Below the pieces are notes generated by a model. The model worked only from the letters and a program-made list of their open reading frames with translations, was not told the origin of the DNA and ran no database searches. A program made the translations under genes and the position numbers. Source: Lichina pygmaea (Eukaryota; Ascomycota; Lichinomycetes; Lichinales; Lichinaceae). Taken from it: DNA of 64,000 nt. Shown in pieces: positions 43,301 through 55,083 of this stretch. The stretch covers positions 744,001 to 808,000 of the forward strand of contig OY730174.1 in assembly GCA_963422465.1 (NCBI GenBank), read 5' to 3'. How positions within the stretch are numbered: position 1 is the first letter of the stretch; the number at the start of each line of letters is the position of its first letter.

Positions 43301-45135
43301 CAGGAGCAAGGACCACGTTCTCCCTGCAGATTTCTCAAAACCTGAAAAGGCGGTCCAAGGGGAGATCATAGAGATGCTCATCAGCCATAAGCCGAGCGAA
43401 CGGCCAGGCACCACCGAATTGCTACAGAGCGGCAAGATTCCGCTGCAGATACAGGACGAGACCATTCGCCAGGCGCTGCAAGGCCTCTGGAATGCCGATT
43501 CCCCTCACTATAACAAGATGATGTCGGCCTTATTCTCGCAGCCGACCAAGCCCGCAAAGGATCTCGCCTGGGATCTGAATTCTACCACTCCATGTGGTTC
43601 GAACGAGCTTCTGCTGCAGCAGACGGTCAAGGAACGGCTGATCCAGGTCTTTCGTCACCACGGTGCGGTTGAAGCGGCGAGGCCTAGATTGTTTCCCCGC
43701 TCGAAATTCTACTCGACCAACGTCGCTCAGCTTCTTGACTCGTCCGGTACTTTGCTGCAGCTGCCGTTTGACCTGACCTTGCCCTATGCAAGGCTGCTTG
43801 CCAAGCGGCCTCCATCCGCACAGAAGACATTTTCGTTCGACGACGTGTATCGCGACCTATACACAGGTGGCCAGCCCAGCAGCCATGGCGAGGTGGACTT
43901 TGATATCGTCTCTCGCGATGCTCGGGATCTGGCGCTCAAAGAAGCGGAGACGATGGCTGTCATCAACGAGATTGTCGATGCGTTTCCTTCCTTGAAATCC
44001 ACCGAGATGTGTTTCCATATCAGTCATTCAGATCTCCTCGACATGATCATGGACTTCTGCCGGATCGAAGAGACCCAGCGCGCTACGGTCAAGGAAGTCG
44101 TTAGCAAACTCAACATCGGACAATGGACGTGGCAGAAGATCCGGCACGAACTGCGGTCACCGTCACTCGGGATTCCTTCGACGTCCCTAGACGATCTGGC
44201 CAGATTCGACTTCAGAGGTAGCAACGCCAGCAGTTGTCAAGAAGCTATGGTGGCTGACTGGTGGCAGACATGCCCGACAAAGCATTCAAGAGCATCCTTG
44301 ACATATTCGGCGGCAGCGGCAATGCAGACCGATGCTCTTCGGTCTTTGCTCATCTCTCCGCGGTCTACAAATACTTGACAATGTTCAACGTGCAGCGGAA
44401 GATCTACGTCTCCCCACTGAGCAGCTTCAACGCGAAATTCTACGGCGGTGGCCTCATGTTCCAATGTCTCTTCGACGGGAAGAAAAAGGACGTCTTTGCC
44501 GCAGGCGGAAGATATGACGCGCTTATAGAGGAGCACCGACCGAGAGTCCACAGTCAGTCTGGACTATGTCGCGCCGTTGGCTTCAACCTCGGCTGGGACA
44601 AGCTTTGGACGTCGATGAGCCGCTACCAGAAGATGACCGCGAAGACTTTCCTGAAAAAGCCTCATGATGCACCACGCGGGCAGTGGTCATTACGCAGGGT
44701 GCGTTACACTGTTCTCGGCCTATCGACCTGGGACTCTAATCGTGCATCGTGCAGTGTGATGTGCTGGTCGCTAGTTTTGATCCGCAGGGTCTTCGGTCAG
44801 CGGGTATCAACATCTTGCGACAGCTGTGGGCGAACGATATCAGCGCCGAGCTCGCCGTCGACGCGCACTCCACCGACGAGCTGCTCGCGCACTACAAGGA
44901 TGACAAGCACAGCTGGATCGTCATCATCAAGCAGGACTCGGGGATGCACGGCGAGAAGATCCTGAAGGTCAAGAGCATGGTCCGAAAGGAGGACACTGAG
45001 ATTCGCAGCTCAGAGTTGATGTCGTGGCTGCGGATGGAGCTCCGCGAACGGGATCAGCGCGAAGGTACCAATGACCGCATCAAGCTCCTGCGTGCCATCA
45101 ACAACGGCCACCATAATGAATCAGGCCAGCTCGGC

Positions 45136-45166
<31 letters not shown>

Positions 45167-45720
45167 AGGGTTCTCAGGACGTGCGCGTGCTCGTTTCGGC
45201 GCCGAAGGGGAAGAAGCACTACCGGAGGAATGTGGTCGAGGCCGGTAAGCAATCCTCTGCTACTCATGCCCACTCTCGTTGCAGCCTATCACTGTTGAGA
45301 TTACGCTGTTCCCATATCACCGTCTCTGATCTTACATTTCCAACCCGAACAAATACACATCCACCCATCCACGCAGCCATACATGTGCACTGTTCATCAT
45401 CACTCATACAAGCCGTTCCAGCCCAAGCACGCACCCAAGAACTCATCCACTCCTTCGCCGAGGGGCCGATCGCGGCCATCAACGTTCGCGACGACGTGCT
45501 CGACGCCATCCGCAACACCGCCGTCGGCGACACCGACGGCTGGCGCCAGATCATCAAGACCGCCCCGCTTGCCGAGCGCAAGTACCTGACCCAGGTCTAC
45601 GAGCTCATCACCGACATGGCCCGCGACAAGAAACGCCTCACCCGCGACGCCTTCATCTATAATTCGCGCACCGGCGGGTGCGTGTACTACGACCTCGAGA
45701 GAGGAGATGGGAGTGGATGA
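40322..45720 (+). CDS. GCN2: eIF2-alpha kinase GCN2 (cpc-3)
   Basis: Cytosolic sensor of uncharged tRNA that phosphorylates eIF2-alpha and triggers general amino-acid control. Exons 40322-42709, 42757-43089, 43218-44217, 44268-44698, 44755-45244 and 45422-45720, 1646 aa. Domain order: RWD (about 43-165, GCN1-binding); charged coiled region with EEERVLEQMMMEEVERQRKK; pseudokinase (about 275-560, HGDMHIAN instead of HRDLKPEN and DGG instead of DFG). The true kinase has LGKGGFGEVF at about 620, AVKK Lys643, HRDLKPEN at 834-841 and DLG at 854, with an acidic insert. Then HisRS-like (about 960-1330) and C-terminal ribosome/dimer domains. A run of 11 glycines (about 45136-45168) sits in the C-terminal linker. 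The last intron (177 nt) has no in-frame stop. Confidence 0.96.
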
Positions 45721-46585
45721 TTGGCCTTGGTTAAGGAGTGATTAGCCGTGCTTGAAGGATGGTGGGTGGCGGGTGATGGGTATGACGAACAATCGACTCG
45801 AGCAGTTCACTTGGTAATTGACATGAGCACTTGACCTGCGTGATATCCTGAGCCGCGCTAGGTGGTCACATCCTTACAGGACATACATTACGTGGTCGGT
45901 CGATCGATCGATCAGACAACCAGCCGAGCTTGTCCTTGAGATAGCCCATGAGCCCTTCAGCCAGCCAGTGAGCCGCATCGGTAGCCTACAAGCGGCATCC
46001 GCCAGAGCCATGCAAACAAAGAGCCACTTCATCGACCCATCTCATCGACCCATCCCATCCATCCACTTCATCGAGCCACTTCATCAACCTATTCCATCCA
46101 CCCACTTCACGCCACATCGACCATCACTAGACACAACACAATTCTTCACGACGCAATCCTTCACAGCATATTTGTCTCAACACCTTGCTCACAGCACATT
46201 TCTCCAATAAGTATGGGAGTAGTCAGCAGATACTCTGCGCAAGCTCATACAATATCCGTCCCCCCAATTGATTGATCAAAGCCAACGGCTGCTGCTGCTG
46301 CTGCTGCTGCAGCAACTGGATCTCGGACCCAAACAAACACCACCACCACCACCATCACCCGCTCTCCCTAAAGCAAAACAGCAAGAAAGGAAAGGAAGGG
46401 AAAGGAAAGGAGAAGCTGAAGGGGAAGATGGCAAAAACACGATAAGATAAAAGACGAGAAAAGAAAGCGAGACAAGAGAAAAGAAGAAGATGAGGAAAGA
46501 AACGGAAAGAAGAGGAAAGAAAAGACCGGTGAAGAGAGACCATGGGAAATATACATGTCAAGGTCTTTCGGTCGATCATGATTGA
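45721..46585. other. Intergenic region between convergent GCN2 and CWC2
   Basis: A degenerate array of CATCGACCCAT/CATCCACTTCAT units at about 46025-46125, a (CTG)n run near 46288-46308, (CAC)n near 46340, and a 190-bp purine-only-like tract (46375-46545). No gene. Confidence 0.55.
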
Positions 46586-48039
46586 TTACTCCTCGTCGCT
46601 GTCGCTGTCGCTGCCGTACGAGACTAAAGGGTTGCCTGCGCCTCTCTGCGATCCACCGACACCATTACCGTTACCGGTACCAGAACCGCCGCCGCTGCCA
46701 GCGCTGCCAGCGCTGCTGTCACCACCTGGTGCCTGATGGCGTGAATCGAGTTGTGCCCCGCTTGTGCCAGCTCCGATCTCAACTCGTACCGGGTACGCCT
46801 GTAGAGCAGCTAGCGTGGAGCCGCCGAGGATGCCTGTCGCTGCGGGAGCACCATTTTGTGCGCCATGCTGCGACGCTGATTGCTCTTTGTGACTGCCGTA
46901 GTGGAGAACTTGCTCTTCGTCTTGCCCCGCAACTGTTGTTGTCGTCGTCGTCGTCCAGTCCGTCGCCGGGTTTAACCGCCTCGCTGAGGCGCGCGCAAAG
47001 TACACCTCGTCAGGCGCCTCGTAGCCGTCGAGGCCGAAGCCTCCTTCGATCCGCTTCCTCTTGCGCGCCTCTGGGTCTTTGCCCTCGATCTCGGCAACGT
47101 ACTCGGCGGGCAGGGCGCGCCGGATGGCTTCGGCCGCTTGCTCTTCGATCTTGCGCACCTCTCGCGCTTGCGCCATCGGGTTGGGATCTACCGTCGCCCA
47201 GCGCACGTTCAGGATCTCGTTGTGGTCCAACGACTGGTGCGCCATGGCCTCCTTGGCAAACTGCGAGTTCGCCTCGTTTGTGTAGGTCACAAAGGCGACT
47301 CCGCGAGCGCTCAAAACTCGTGCTAGAGAAAGGGGAGGGCGTTGTCAGCTTCGAATTGCCGTGGTGAGTGGTTGGAAAGCGACGTACTCCGGTCTATCTG
47401 GCCCCACTCCGTGAAATGCCTGGCGACAATCTCCTCAATGTCGTCGCTCACGTGTATTCTACCGACGTACAGCGTGCGATTCTGCCGCATGAAGCTGCCG
47501 ACGCCGCCCATATCGTCTCTGTAGTCGGAGTGCTTGTCTCGGCCAAAGCAGTCGACGTTCGGGTTGAAGAGGTCGTGTATGGTGGGTAGTCGATGGAGGT
47601 ATTCGCACTCGTGCCCCTTTGGACATAGACCACGGGCGAAGAACAGGCAGAAGTAGCTCCCCGGGACCTTGTCGGCGCGAGTGTAGCCACTGTCTCGGGC
47701 GATGCTACATCGTCCTTCTGCGTGGTGTTTCGAGAGGTATTTGTCTTCGCGATCGCCGCCCGACCATTTGTTGTACCATATGTTGAACACCGTACCGGTC
47801 TGTGGAGGTAGCTCGCCCGTCTTGACCGTGCTTGGATCTACCTGCGGTCGAGCTGGCCGTCGCTTCTTCTTGACGATCTTTTTGGTGACCTTGCCGTTTG
47901 GCTCCGAGTTGGCCGTTGCCATGGTCATTCCGCGCGTAGCGAGCGCAGAGGATACGGCCTCCGCATCGTCATGGACTGCACCTAGATCCAGCATGGGTCC
48001 TGGACTTGCTAGCGCCTGCGGTGTACTGACTTCTGCCAT
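46586..48039 (-). CDS. CWC2: Pre-mRNA-splicing factor CWC2
   Basis: NTC-associated protein that contacts U6 snRNA at the spliceosome's catalytic core. Exons 47388-48039 and 46586-47322 (65-nt intron), 462 aa. The N-terminal region is basic (KKIVKKKRRPARPQVD). The Torus/zinc-finger module runs from FNIWYNKWSGGDRED through GRCSIARDSGYTRADK to the CCCH finger (CLFFARGLCPKGHECEYLH). The RRM follows (RTLYVGRIHVSDDIEE ... RGVAFVTYTNEANSQFAKEA), with DHNEILNVRWATVDPNP after it. The C-terminus is a disordered Gly/Ser tail ending SYGSDSDSDEE. It is divergent from RBG1. Confidence 0.96.
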
Positions 48040-48336
48040 GATGTCGAGTCCTCTCAACGGTACACTCTCTATGTATCGCCAGCAACAATCTCGCGATCAA
48101 AGCTCGAAGATGCTGATCTTGTGTAAGCAAACGCGGATAAATGTTCTTCCGCATCTACTGTACCGTAAGGTACCTTGGGGATCGTACCGACCGATTAGTC
48201 ATGCGCCTCAGCTAGAGGTACGTATGTATCTCGTAGCTGACGGACCAAGAAATTGACACTTCGATCTTCCTGCCAGGTCCGAACACTAACAAATTCGGAG
48301 CTTCTCCCCGTACCGGACCAATCAAGTACAGTCAAG
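48040..48336. promoter_or_regulatory. Shared CWC2/RBG1 upstream region
   Basis: 297 bp between divergent starts with several GGTACC/GTACGTATGT words (48165-48235). Both genes serve basic RNA/translation functions, but no specific factor site can be named. Confidence 0.35.
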
Positions 48337-50015
48337 ATGGTGAACATCACAGATAGAATCAAAGAGTGAGCTAGCAGAGTAGAGTCACAGAAATATCATA
48401 GTGAGATGCTGATTCTACCTCTAGGATCGAGGATGAGATGCGGAGGACTCAAAGTATATTGCTTTGGCATGGTTGATGGTGAGGTACCGGAGTGCTGAAA
48501 CGAGGATAGAAAACAAAGCAACTGGTATGATGCATGCCATGGATCAAAGGATCCCGGATATAGATACTGAACATCGAATTGACTCTTCTTCCCGTAGAGT
48601 ACCACCTGGGTCTGCTGAAAGGGTTATTATGTCGAGTAAAAGACTTCTCAATCCGACGCAACTGAAGATCGGATAGGAAGCTTGCTCGACTGCGTGCGCA
48701 ACTCCTCGAACCCACCACTGGCTCTGCTGGCGCTGGCACTGGCTTTGACGTCAGCAAGAGCGGCGATGCCAGAATTGCGCTGGTTGGATTCCCGTCGGTG
48801 GTCAGTTGACCAGCACCATTAAGCATGAGACCAGCCTGTTGAACTGGGACTGCCAGGGCAAATCCACATTCTTGTCGAAGATCACCAAGACCAAGAGCGA
48901 AGTAGCCGCGTACTCGTTCACCACACTCACTGCCATTCCGGGCGTCCTCGAGTATGGCGGAGCGGAGATCCAGGTTCTTGATCTACCTGGGATCATCGAA
49001 GGCGCAGCCGAGGGCAAGGGTCGAGGTAGGCAGGTTATCTCTGCAGCAAAGGTAGGAAGTCTTGCTCGAGGGCCTTGCGACCCAGCGCTAAAACTATACT
49101 GCAGACCAGCGATCTGATTCTGATGGTGCTTGACGCTACCAAACGAGCCGAGCAGCGAGCTCTGCTCGAAACCGAGCTGGAGTCTGTGGGAATACGGCTG
49201 AACCGAGAGCCTCCGTGAGGGGATCTTGATGGCCTCTCATGATATCTTGAAGCTGACTTAAATCAGGAACATCTACCTCAAACAAAAGAAAGCTGGTGGC
49301 ATGAAGATTACTTTTCAAACACCATCCAAGAAGCTGGACGAGAAGATGATCCAGAACATCCTAAAGGACTACAAGATGCTTAACTGCGACGTCCTGGTCC
49401 GAGACGAGAATGGTCTGTCTTATTGTGCTCTTCCGTCTGCTCGCATCAGCTGCTCATGACAATAGCGACGGTGGACGAGTTCATCGATATCATCATGAAG
49501 GACCATCGTAAATACATCAAATGGTAATTGCGGCTCAAAGGCACTTCTCTTAGGGACGGCTGACTCGTTCTATAGCCTATATGTCTACAACAAGATCGAT
49601 AGCGTGAGCATGGAGTTTCTCAACGAGCTCGCACGTGAGCCCAACACCGTAGTCATGAGCTGCGAACTCGATCTCGGCATTCAGGACGTCGTCGACCGCT
49701 GCTGGCAGGAGCTCAGACTTATCCGAGTCTATACGAAGCGGTAGACGCTCCTCCTTGCTTTCCTCTTCATATTCTTTCCGCCAGGATGCTCACTGACATC
49801 CTTCCAGGAAGGGTTCCGAACCTGACTTCAGCGAAGCGCTCATTGTGCGTAACAGCTCGACCATCGAGGACGTCTGCAATCAAATCCATCGCAGCCTCAA
49901 GGAGACTTTCAAGTATGCGCTGGTATGGGGCGCCAGTGCCCGCCACGTGCCTCAGCGCGTGGGCCTAAGCCACGCCGTGGCAGACGAAGATGTCGTCTCT
50001 ATCGTTGCCAAATGA
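48337..50015 (+). CDS. RBG1: DRG-family GTPase RBG1 (DRG1)
   Basis: Translation-associated OBG/DRG GTPase that works with DFRP partners (Tma46/Zc3h15) on ribosomes. Eleven exons: 48337-48365, 48425-48453, 48510-48524, 48598-48622, 48677-48800, 48857-49051, 49105-49214, 49267-49412, 49466-49523, 49576-49740 and 49808-50015. These total 367 aa, the usual DRG1 length. N-terminal HTH region: [19 protein letters not shown] then [21 protein letters not shown]1 [20 protein letters not shown]2/Sw1 [12 protein letters not shown]3 [16 protein letters not shown], the S5D2L insert, and G4 YNKID. TGS domain at the end ([15 protein letters not shown] ... [19 protein letters not shown]). Exon 3 is a 15-nt microexon. 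Intron sizes are 52-73 nt. Confidence 0.96.
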
Positions 50016-51032
50016 GCTTCATGAGCGCCAAGAACTTTCTTGCGGGTTTGTGGAGTTCCCTCCACCACCGACTCCAGAGAGATAGACTCATCCTCCACCA
50101 GAGTCTTGAAAGAAGACTCTTGTCCTTATGAATGAACTGCTTTGGCCCGATCATTGGATATACGGCCCATTGATGCCCGGCTGCCTCTGTACGACTCCAT
50201 TAGCCATTCCCGGTTTGAAGATCGTTGTGATACGGTGATCATAAAGCTTCGCAAGCATGCGGGCGTCTTCGATAGTCCCTCAAAGTGTATAGTATCCCGT
50301 ATCTTGGTCAATCTCGAGATGAGGTTCGTACAAAGGCACGGAAGGATACATGAGCTCGAGGAGGTTCATGGCTCCTGTTGCTAGGCCCCCGGCGTAAAAA
50401 CCGATCCAGCTCAACGTTCTTTGGGAAGCCTTGAAAGATGATGGAATAAATCTGGCTGAAAACTCACAAAACTAGCCCCAGACTTCTGAAAGTTCCAAAA
50501 GTCAAGATCAAGACTGAGCTAGGCCCAAATCGAAGATTCTAGAACACTAATCCGGCCACACCACGTCACATTCGGTCGCATGCCATGGAACAAGACAATC
50601 ACTCTCACAAGTCCTAAGACTACTTGCACTGCTGCATGCAGTAATAATGCTGGTGGTCAAAGTCTGATGAGTTCCGACAGCAGTTCTTGCACAGTGAGGC
50701 TGGCACGTCATGACTTGATTCGGAATGAGTCACTGAAAGTCAACCTACGTAACGTACTCGTGCAACTCTACCCTGTCTACGTAGGTAACGTCACTGCAGA
50801 GATGCTGCTAGCGAATGCATACTGAATCCAAGAGCAGTCTTCTCCAGTTGACTGGCACTACAAAGCCTACCTCTGCATCTTTATTTTCCATGGCTCTTTG
50901 ATGTCATGGTTGATCGAACTATCGAAATCCCAACTTGCGCACACATCCGTCGGCGGTGTTCGTTGCTAGTCACCTCCCGCCAGTTCCAACTCTTTAGAAA
51001 TAGAGGTGTAGCAAACACTTGCCGATGATAAC
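50016..51032. other. Intergenic region between RBG1 and the J-protein gene
   Basis: 1 kb with no supported gene. Open frames are at most 81 codons (50580-50825) and lack similarity. GTAACG/CTACGTAGG palindromes lie at 50742-50790. Confidence 0.45.
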
Positions 51033-52406
51033 ATGGTTGCAGAAACCAAGCTCTACAATGCTCTCGGCATCAAGCCAGATGCCACCCAGGACGAGATCAA
51101 GAAGGCGTACCGGTATGTTGCACGCTTTTGGGTACAACCCTTCCTACCTCTGACTTGCCCGACACAGAAAGTCTGCCTTGAAATACCATCCGGACAAGAA
51201 CAAAGATAAACCCGAAGCTGGAGAGAAATTCAAGGGTGAGGAGATGACAAGACGACGAGACATCCACGAAGGATCATGGGCTGATAACATTCCTGCAGAG
51301 GTCTCCCAGGCTTACGAAATTCTCTCCGACCCTGAGAAACGAAAGGTGTATGATCAGTTCGGGCTAGAATTTCTCCTGCGTGGCGGAGCTCAGGCACCAC
51401 CTCCCGGTGCCGCTGGAGCCGGTGGGGCTGATGGAATGCCGTTCGGCGCTGGTGGCTTCCCAGGATTTGCCGGGTTCAGCGGGGGAAGTGGTGGCGGAAC
51501 CCGTACATTCCACTTCTCGACGGGCGGCGGTGGCACTGCAGGAGTGGGCGGCTTCTCGTTCAGTAGCCCGGAGAGCATCTTCGCGGAGTTCTTACGCGGC
51601 GGTGGCGGCGGCGGCGGAGGCGGAGCTGGCGACGAGGATGATGTTTTCGCTTCCCTTGGTGGGTTGGGGGGTCCCCGAGGCAGCGGTTTTGGCTCGCATC
51701 CGACTCGCTTCGATGGCATGAACGGTGCCAGGACGGCAGCGCGGCAGCCGCCTCGTGAGGTGCAAGTAGTGGAAAGGCCGTTGCCGCTTACGTTGGAAGA
51801 GGTCTTCCGCGGAACACACAAGAAGATGAAGATCGGCAGGAAGACCTACGATCCGGCAACGGGCAACAGGACCGTGCAAGACAAGATCCTCGAGATGTAT
51901 GTCAAGCCCGGTCTCAAGCCCGGCAGCAAAATCAAGTTCGAGAGCGTTGGGGATCAAATCGAGGGCCGGGCACAAGATCTACATTTCATTGTCCAAGAGG
52001 TGGGCCGCAACTTCTTTTGCCACCTTGCTCCTCTACCTGCGGCTAGAATGGTCCCCTCTGTCGCAGGTTTGCCCTTCAAGAACCCGTTGAAGTCGGCTAA
52101 CTCGACGCGTAGAAGGAGCATTCCGTCTTCAAGCGCGAAGGTGACGATCTGCGGACGACTATCGAACTGGACCTGAAGGAAGCGCTCACAGGGTGGCGGC
52201 GGACCGTGTCGACTATCGACGGACGTCAATTGCCCGTCTCTGGCGCGGGTCCGACCCAGCCCGGCTCCGAAGAGCGCTTCCCGGGGCTCGGCATGCCCAA
52301 GAGCAAGAAACAAAGCGAACGAGGCGACCTCGTCGTCACCTTCAAGGTCAAATTCCCGCGTCACCTCTCAGCTGAGCAGAAGAAGATACTGCGGGATGTG
52401 TTCTAG
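51033..52406 (+). CDS. SIS1: Class II J-protein (SIS1/DnaJB1 type)
   Basis: Hsp70 co-chaperone of cytosol and nucleus. Exons 51033-51112, 51168-51235, 51299-51999 and 52113-52406, 380 aa. J domain residues 1-70: [20 protein letters not shown], the HPD motif in ALKYHPDKN, and [21 protein letters not shown] long Gly/Phe- and Gly-rich region follows (about 75-200), with [20 protein letters not shown] and a run of nine Gly. There is no zinc-finger region, so class II. C-terminal substrate domains: [32 protein letters not shown] and [15 protein letters not shown], with the end [10 protein letters not shown]. Intron 2 (51236-51298, 63 nt) is stop-free and in frame, but its removal restores the canonical KFKEVSQAYE. 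Confidence 0.94.
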
Positions 52407-53413
52407 AGAGGAGTTTCAATTGCTCGTTTGATCCTTGCCATTTTGGGGGGGGGGGGGGGGGGGGGGGGTACACTTGGATCACTATTCCTTTTGCCTGGCG
52501 TCTTGAGACGACTCTTATGGGGCCAGCGTCCTCGCAGCAAGAGAATCGCTCCCCACCGCCTCACATCCTGTCTGAACCACCCGCAACCACCACCACCACC
52601 ACAATCCACAACCGCAACTGAAACACCTTTCTTTCCTCTCCTTTTCTTTTTTTTCTTTTCCTTTCACCGGCGACTACAGTATTCACTTATGAGTAGTTCC
52701 TTGACGAAAACCACGATATTTTTCGAGATCCATGATGTAAATCAAAGATGATAGCGCCACCTTGTCATGACTTAAATTGAATAGCTCTCAACTACCAATC
52801 TTCCTTTTCTTGGTTGTGGAGGAAGGAGGGGGAGCTGGTTTTAGGGGGGGGGGGGAGGGGGGATGAGATCTCGAAGGCGGGAAAAGAGGAGGGCAGGAGG
52901 TAAGTATGTAAGTATGTAAGAAGAGGGCAGACAAGCAGACGAGAAAAAGGGGGGGGAGAGGCAAATGAAGAGGGAAAGGAAAAAGGCAAGTATCAGGCGT
53001 GGAGGCGTGGGGCTATCACCAGGCGCGACACCACAACAAAAGCACAACAGCACAACAGTATTCTACACAGACATAATGGTTCCACGAAGATTTCATAAAT
53101 TTTTTGGCGGAAGCAAAATGGAAATGAGTATGAGTACGGGCGTGGAGGATAACATCAGTCGTAGGTACGATGGGGTTGGCTGGGACGAGGATGTTGCTAT
53201 ATGTATAGTAGATCTAGCTGTTCTGGGGTCTACGTTCATGCCTGGTTCTATTGCAGGTCTATACCCGGCTGTGTGTGGGACTGTGTGTGTGTGCATGTGT
53301 GTAAGGTCATACTCGCTTCCAGGGCTATATCTAAGTCTGTACTTCCTTTTAAGAGCGCTGGCTGTAGCAGCGGCTTGAGCAGTGGCCATGGCGCGAACGA
53401 GTTGAGATCCGGC
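52407..53413. other. Intergenic region between convergent J-protein and LTV1 genes
   Basis: 1 kb of 3' flanks. A run of about 24 G (52445-52468), a CCA repeat near 52590, G-rich and GA-rich tracts (52840-52985) and a TG-rich stretch (53270-53305). No gene evidence. Confidence 0.5.
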
Positions 53414-55083
53414 TTAGGTTGCCGCTGCTGCTGCACCTTTGGTCCGCCCTGTGGCCGTTGCTGCTGCGGCATTGGAAAGGATATGGGCTGGGCCAAGGCC
53501 TTGTCTCTATCAGAAGAAAAGAGGGGAGTGATTAGCTTTGAGAACGTTGCAGGGGATGCTTGCGGAAGCTGGCGCGGGTCTTGGTTCTGGGGATACGTGG
53601 TGGGCGATGGGTGAAGAAGTGAGCAATGACTGACATAGCGATGTTAGTGGGCCAAGAAAGACGGTACGTACAATCTCATCCAGCTGTTCCAGGCCACGCT
53701 TGTTGCCCACGCGTCTTACCCGTCTCTTTCCGGTTCTGGAGTACGACCCCAGGAACTCGTCCATCATCGAATCGAGATCGGAGCGGACCGGTCCGTGCGA
53801 GGACATGGCTGTTGAGACGATCGATGCACCGCCATCGTTGTCCTGCAACTCATCGTCTTCGTCCTCCTCGTCTTGGGTGTAGAGTCTTTCAATCTAGGCT
53901 CACATCTCAGTTATCGTGAAGAGAGCATCGACTGAAGAAATTTGAAGATACGCAGTGGTTATGAAACCCGCATACGCACCTGTTCGAATCGATCGTCGAG
54001 CAATGTCAGCCCCTCGGTGCGTTGGATGGAGGAGCTCGACATGGAATAGCTCGTCGTCGATGTCAACGCGCCCTTGCGCTTTTTCCGCCGGCCTCCGATC
54101 GCAGAACTTCCCGTCACGATCGAGGATGGCAGGTCGGAGTTGGAAGGCGTTGGCTTCGCCTTTCCTTTCTTCGAGTCGGCCTTGAACTTCCCGTACTCGG
54201 TCATCCAGTTACCGCTGTCCGGAGCAGCTGATACGGGCTCCATTTCGACATCTTTATCGTTGGCCTGTTGAGTCGTCGATCTTGTCGCTTTGCTCGGCTT
54301 CGTTGTATCGTCCGTCTCCCAACCATCATCCGGGTCAGACTGATATCGATCGCGGTCATAGACATCACCAGAAGCCTGGAAATCATCGAGGGACATCTCT
54401 TCCTTGTCCTTGGCTAACTCAGCAAACGTCTCTCCCTCATCGTCAATGTATGCTTCGTCATCGAGTGCCTCGAGCACTTCGCGTAGTCTCGGATCCATAT
54501 CTGGCTGAAGCCCGAGGATAGCATCTTGTACATCCTGCTGGTCTTGATAGCTGGTCTGCTGCAGGCTTGTTGACGGTAGCATAGACTCATCCACCAACTG
54601 AAGCGGGCCCCCGGAAGCACCATCCCCAGATACGGATGCATCATCCAAGCGCGTCTCCTTTAGAGCTTCTTCCAGTGACTGCTTTCCCTTTCCTTTCCTC
54701 GGTGCCTGTGGCCTCGATGGGGGTTCGACAAAGAACCCGTCCGACGACGACCCGAGATCTCGCATGTGCTGCATGTAGTCATACTCAGTATCGTCGTAGT
54801 AGATGCCATAGTCGGCAGCCTCTCCTTCATTGCCTCGAACAGCTGACGGATCAAGTCCCAGCTCCTCTTCTAGATCTTCTCTGGTTTTCACTCTCTTTTT
54901 TGGCCCCGGCTTGTCCACGAAGACCATTGAAGATGCCTCCTCATCGTGAATTTTTGGGTCATTTTGAGGCCTATGCACAAGAACAAATGTCCTTGCGTTG
55001 TTCTTATCTCTGATCAACGTATCAGCTGCGCTGGTCTACCGAGAGAGCTGAATATCAACTTACATCCAGTTGCGTCGCGGCAT
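53414..55083 (-). CDS. LTV1: 40S ribosome biogenesis/export factor LTV1
   Basis: Binds pre-40S particles near Rps3/Enp1 and is released after Hrr25/CK1 phosphorylation before cytoplasmic maturation. Exons on the minus strand: 55064-55083, 53980-55009, 53672-53893 and 53414-53506, 454 aa. The start MPRRNW-IDKNNARTFVLVH, followed by RPQNDPKIHDEEASSMVF, is diagnostic. Then come a long acidic region (DEGETFAELAKDKEEMSLDD), FEQ-IERLYTQDEEDEDDE, LDSMMDEFLGSYSRTGKRRV, and the conserved end LDEIRQGLGPAHI. An Ala-rich tail follows. The first exon is 20 nt. The Ser-rich SSIQRTEGLTLLDDRFE stretch corresponds to the conserved phospho-region. It is divergent from LSG1. Confidence 0.93.
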
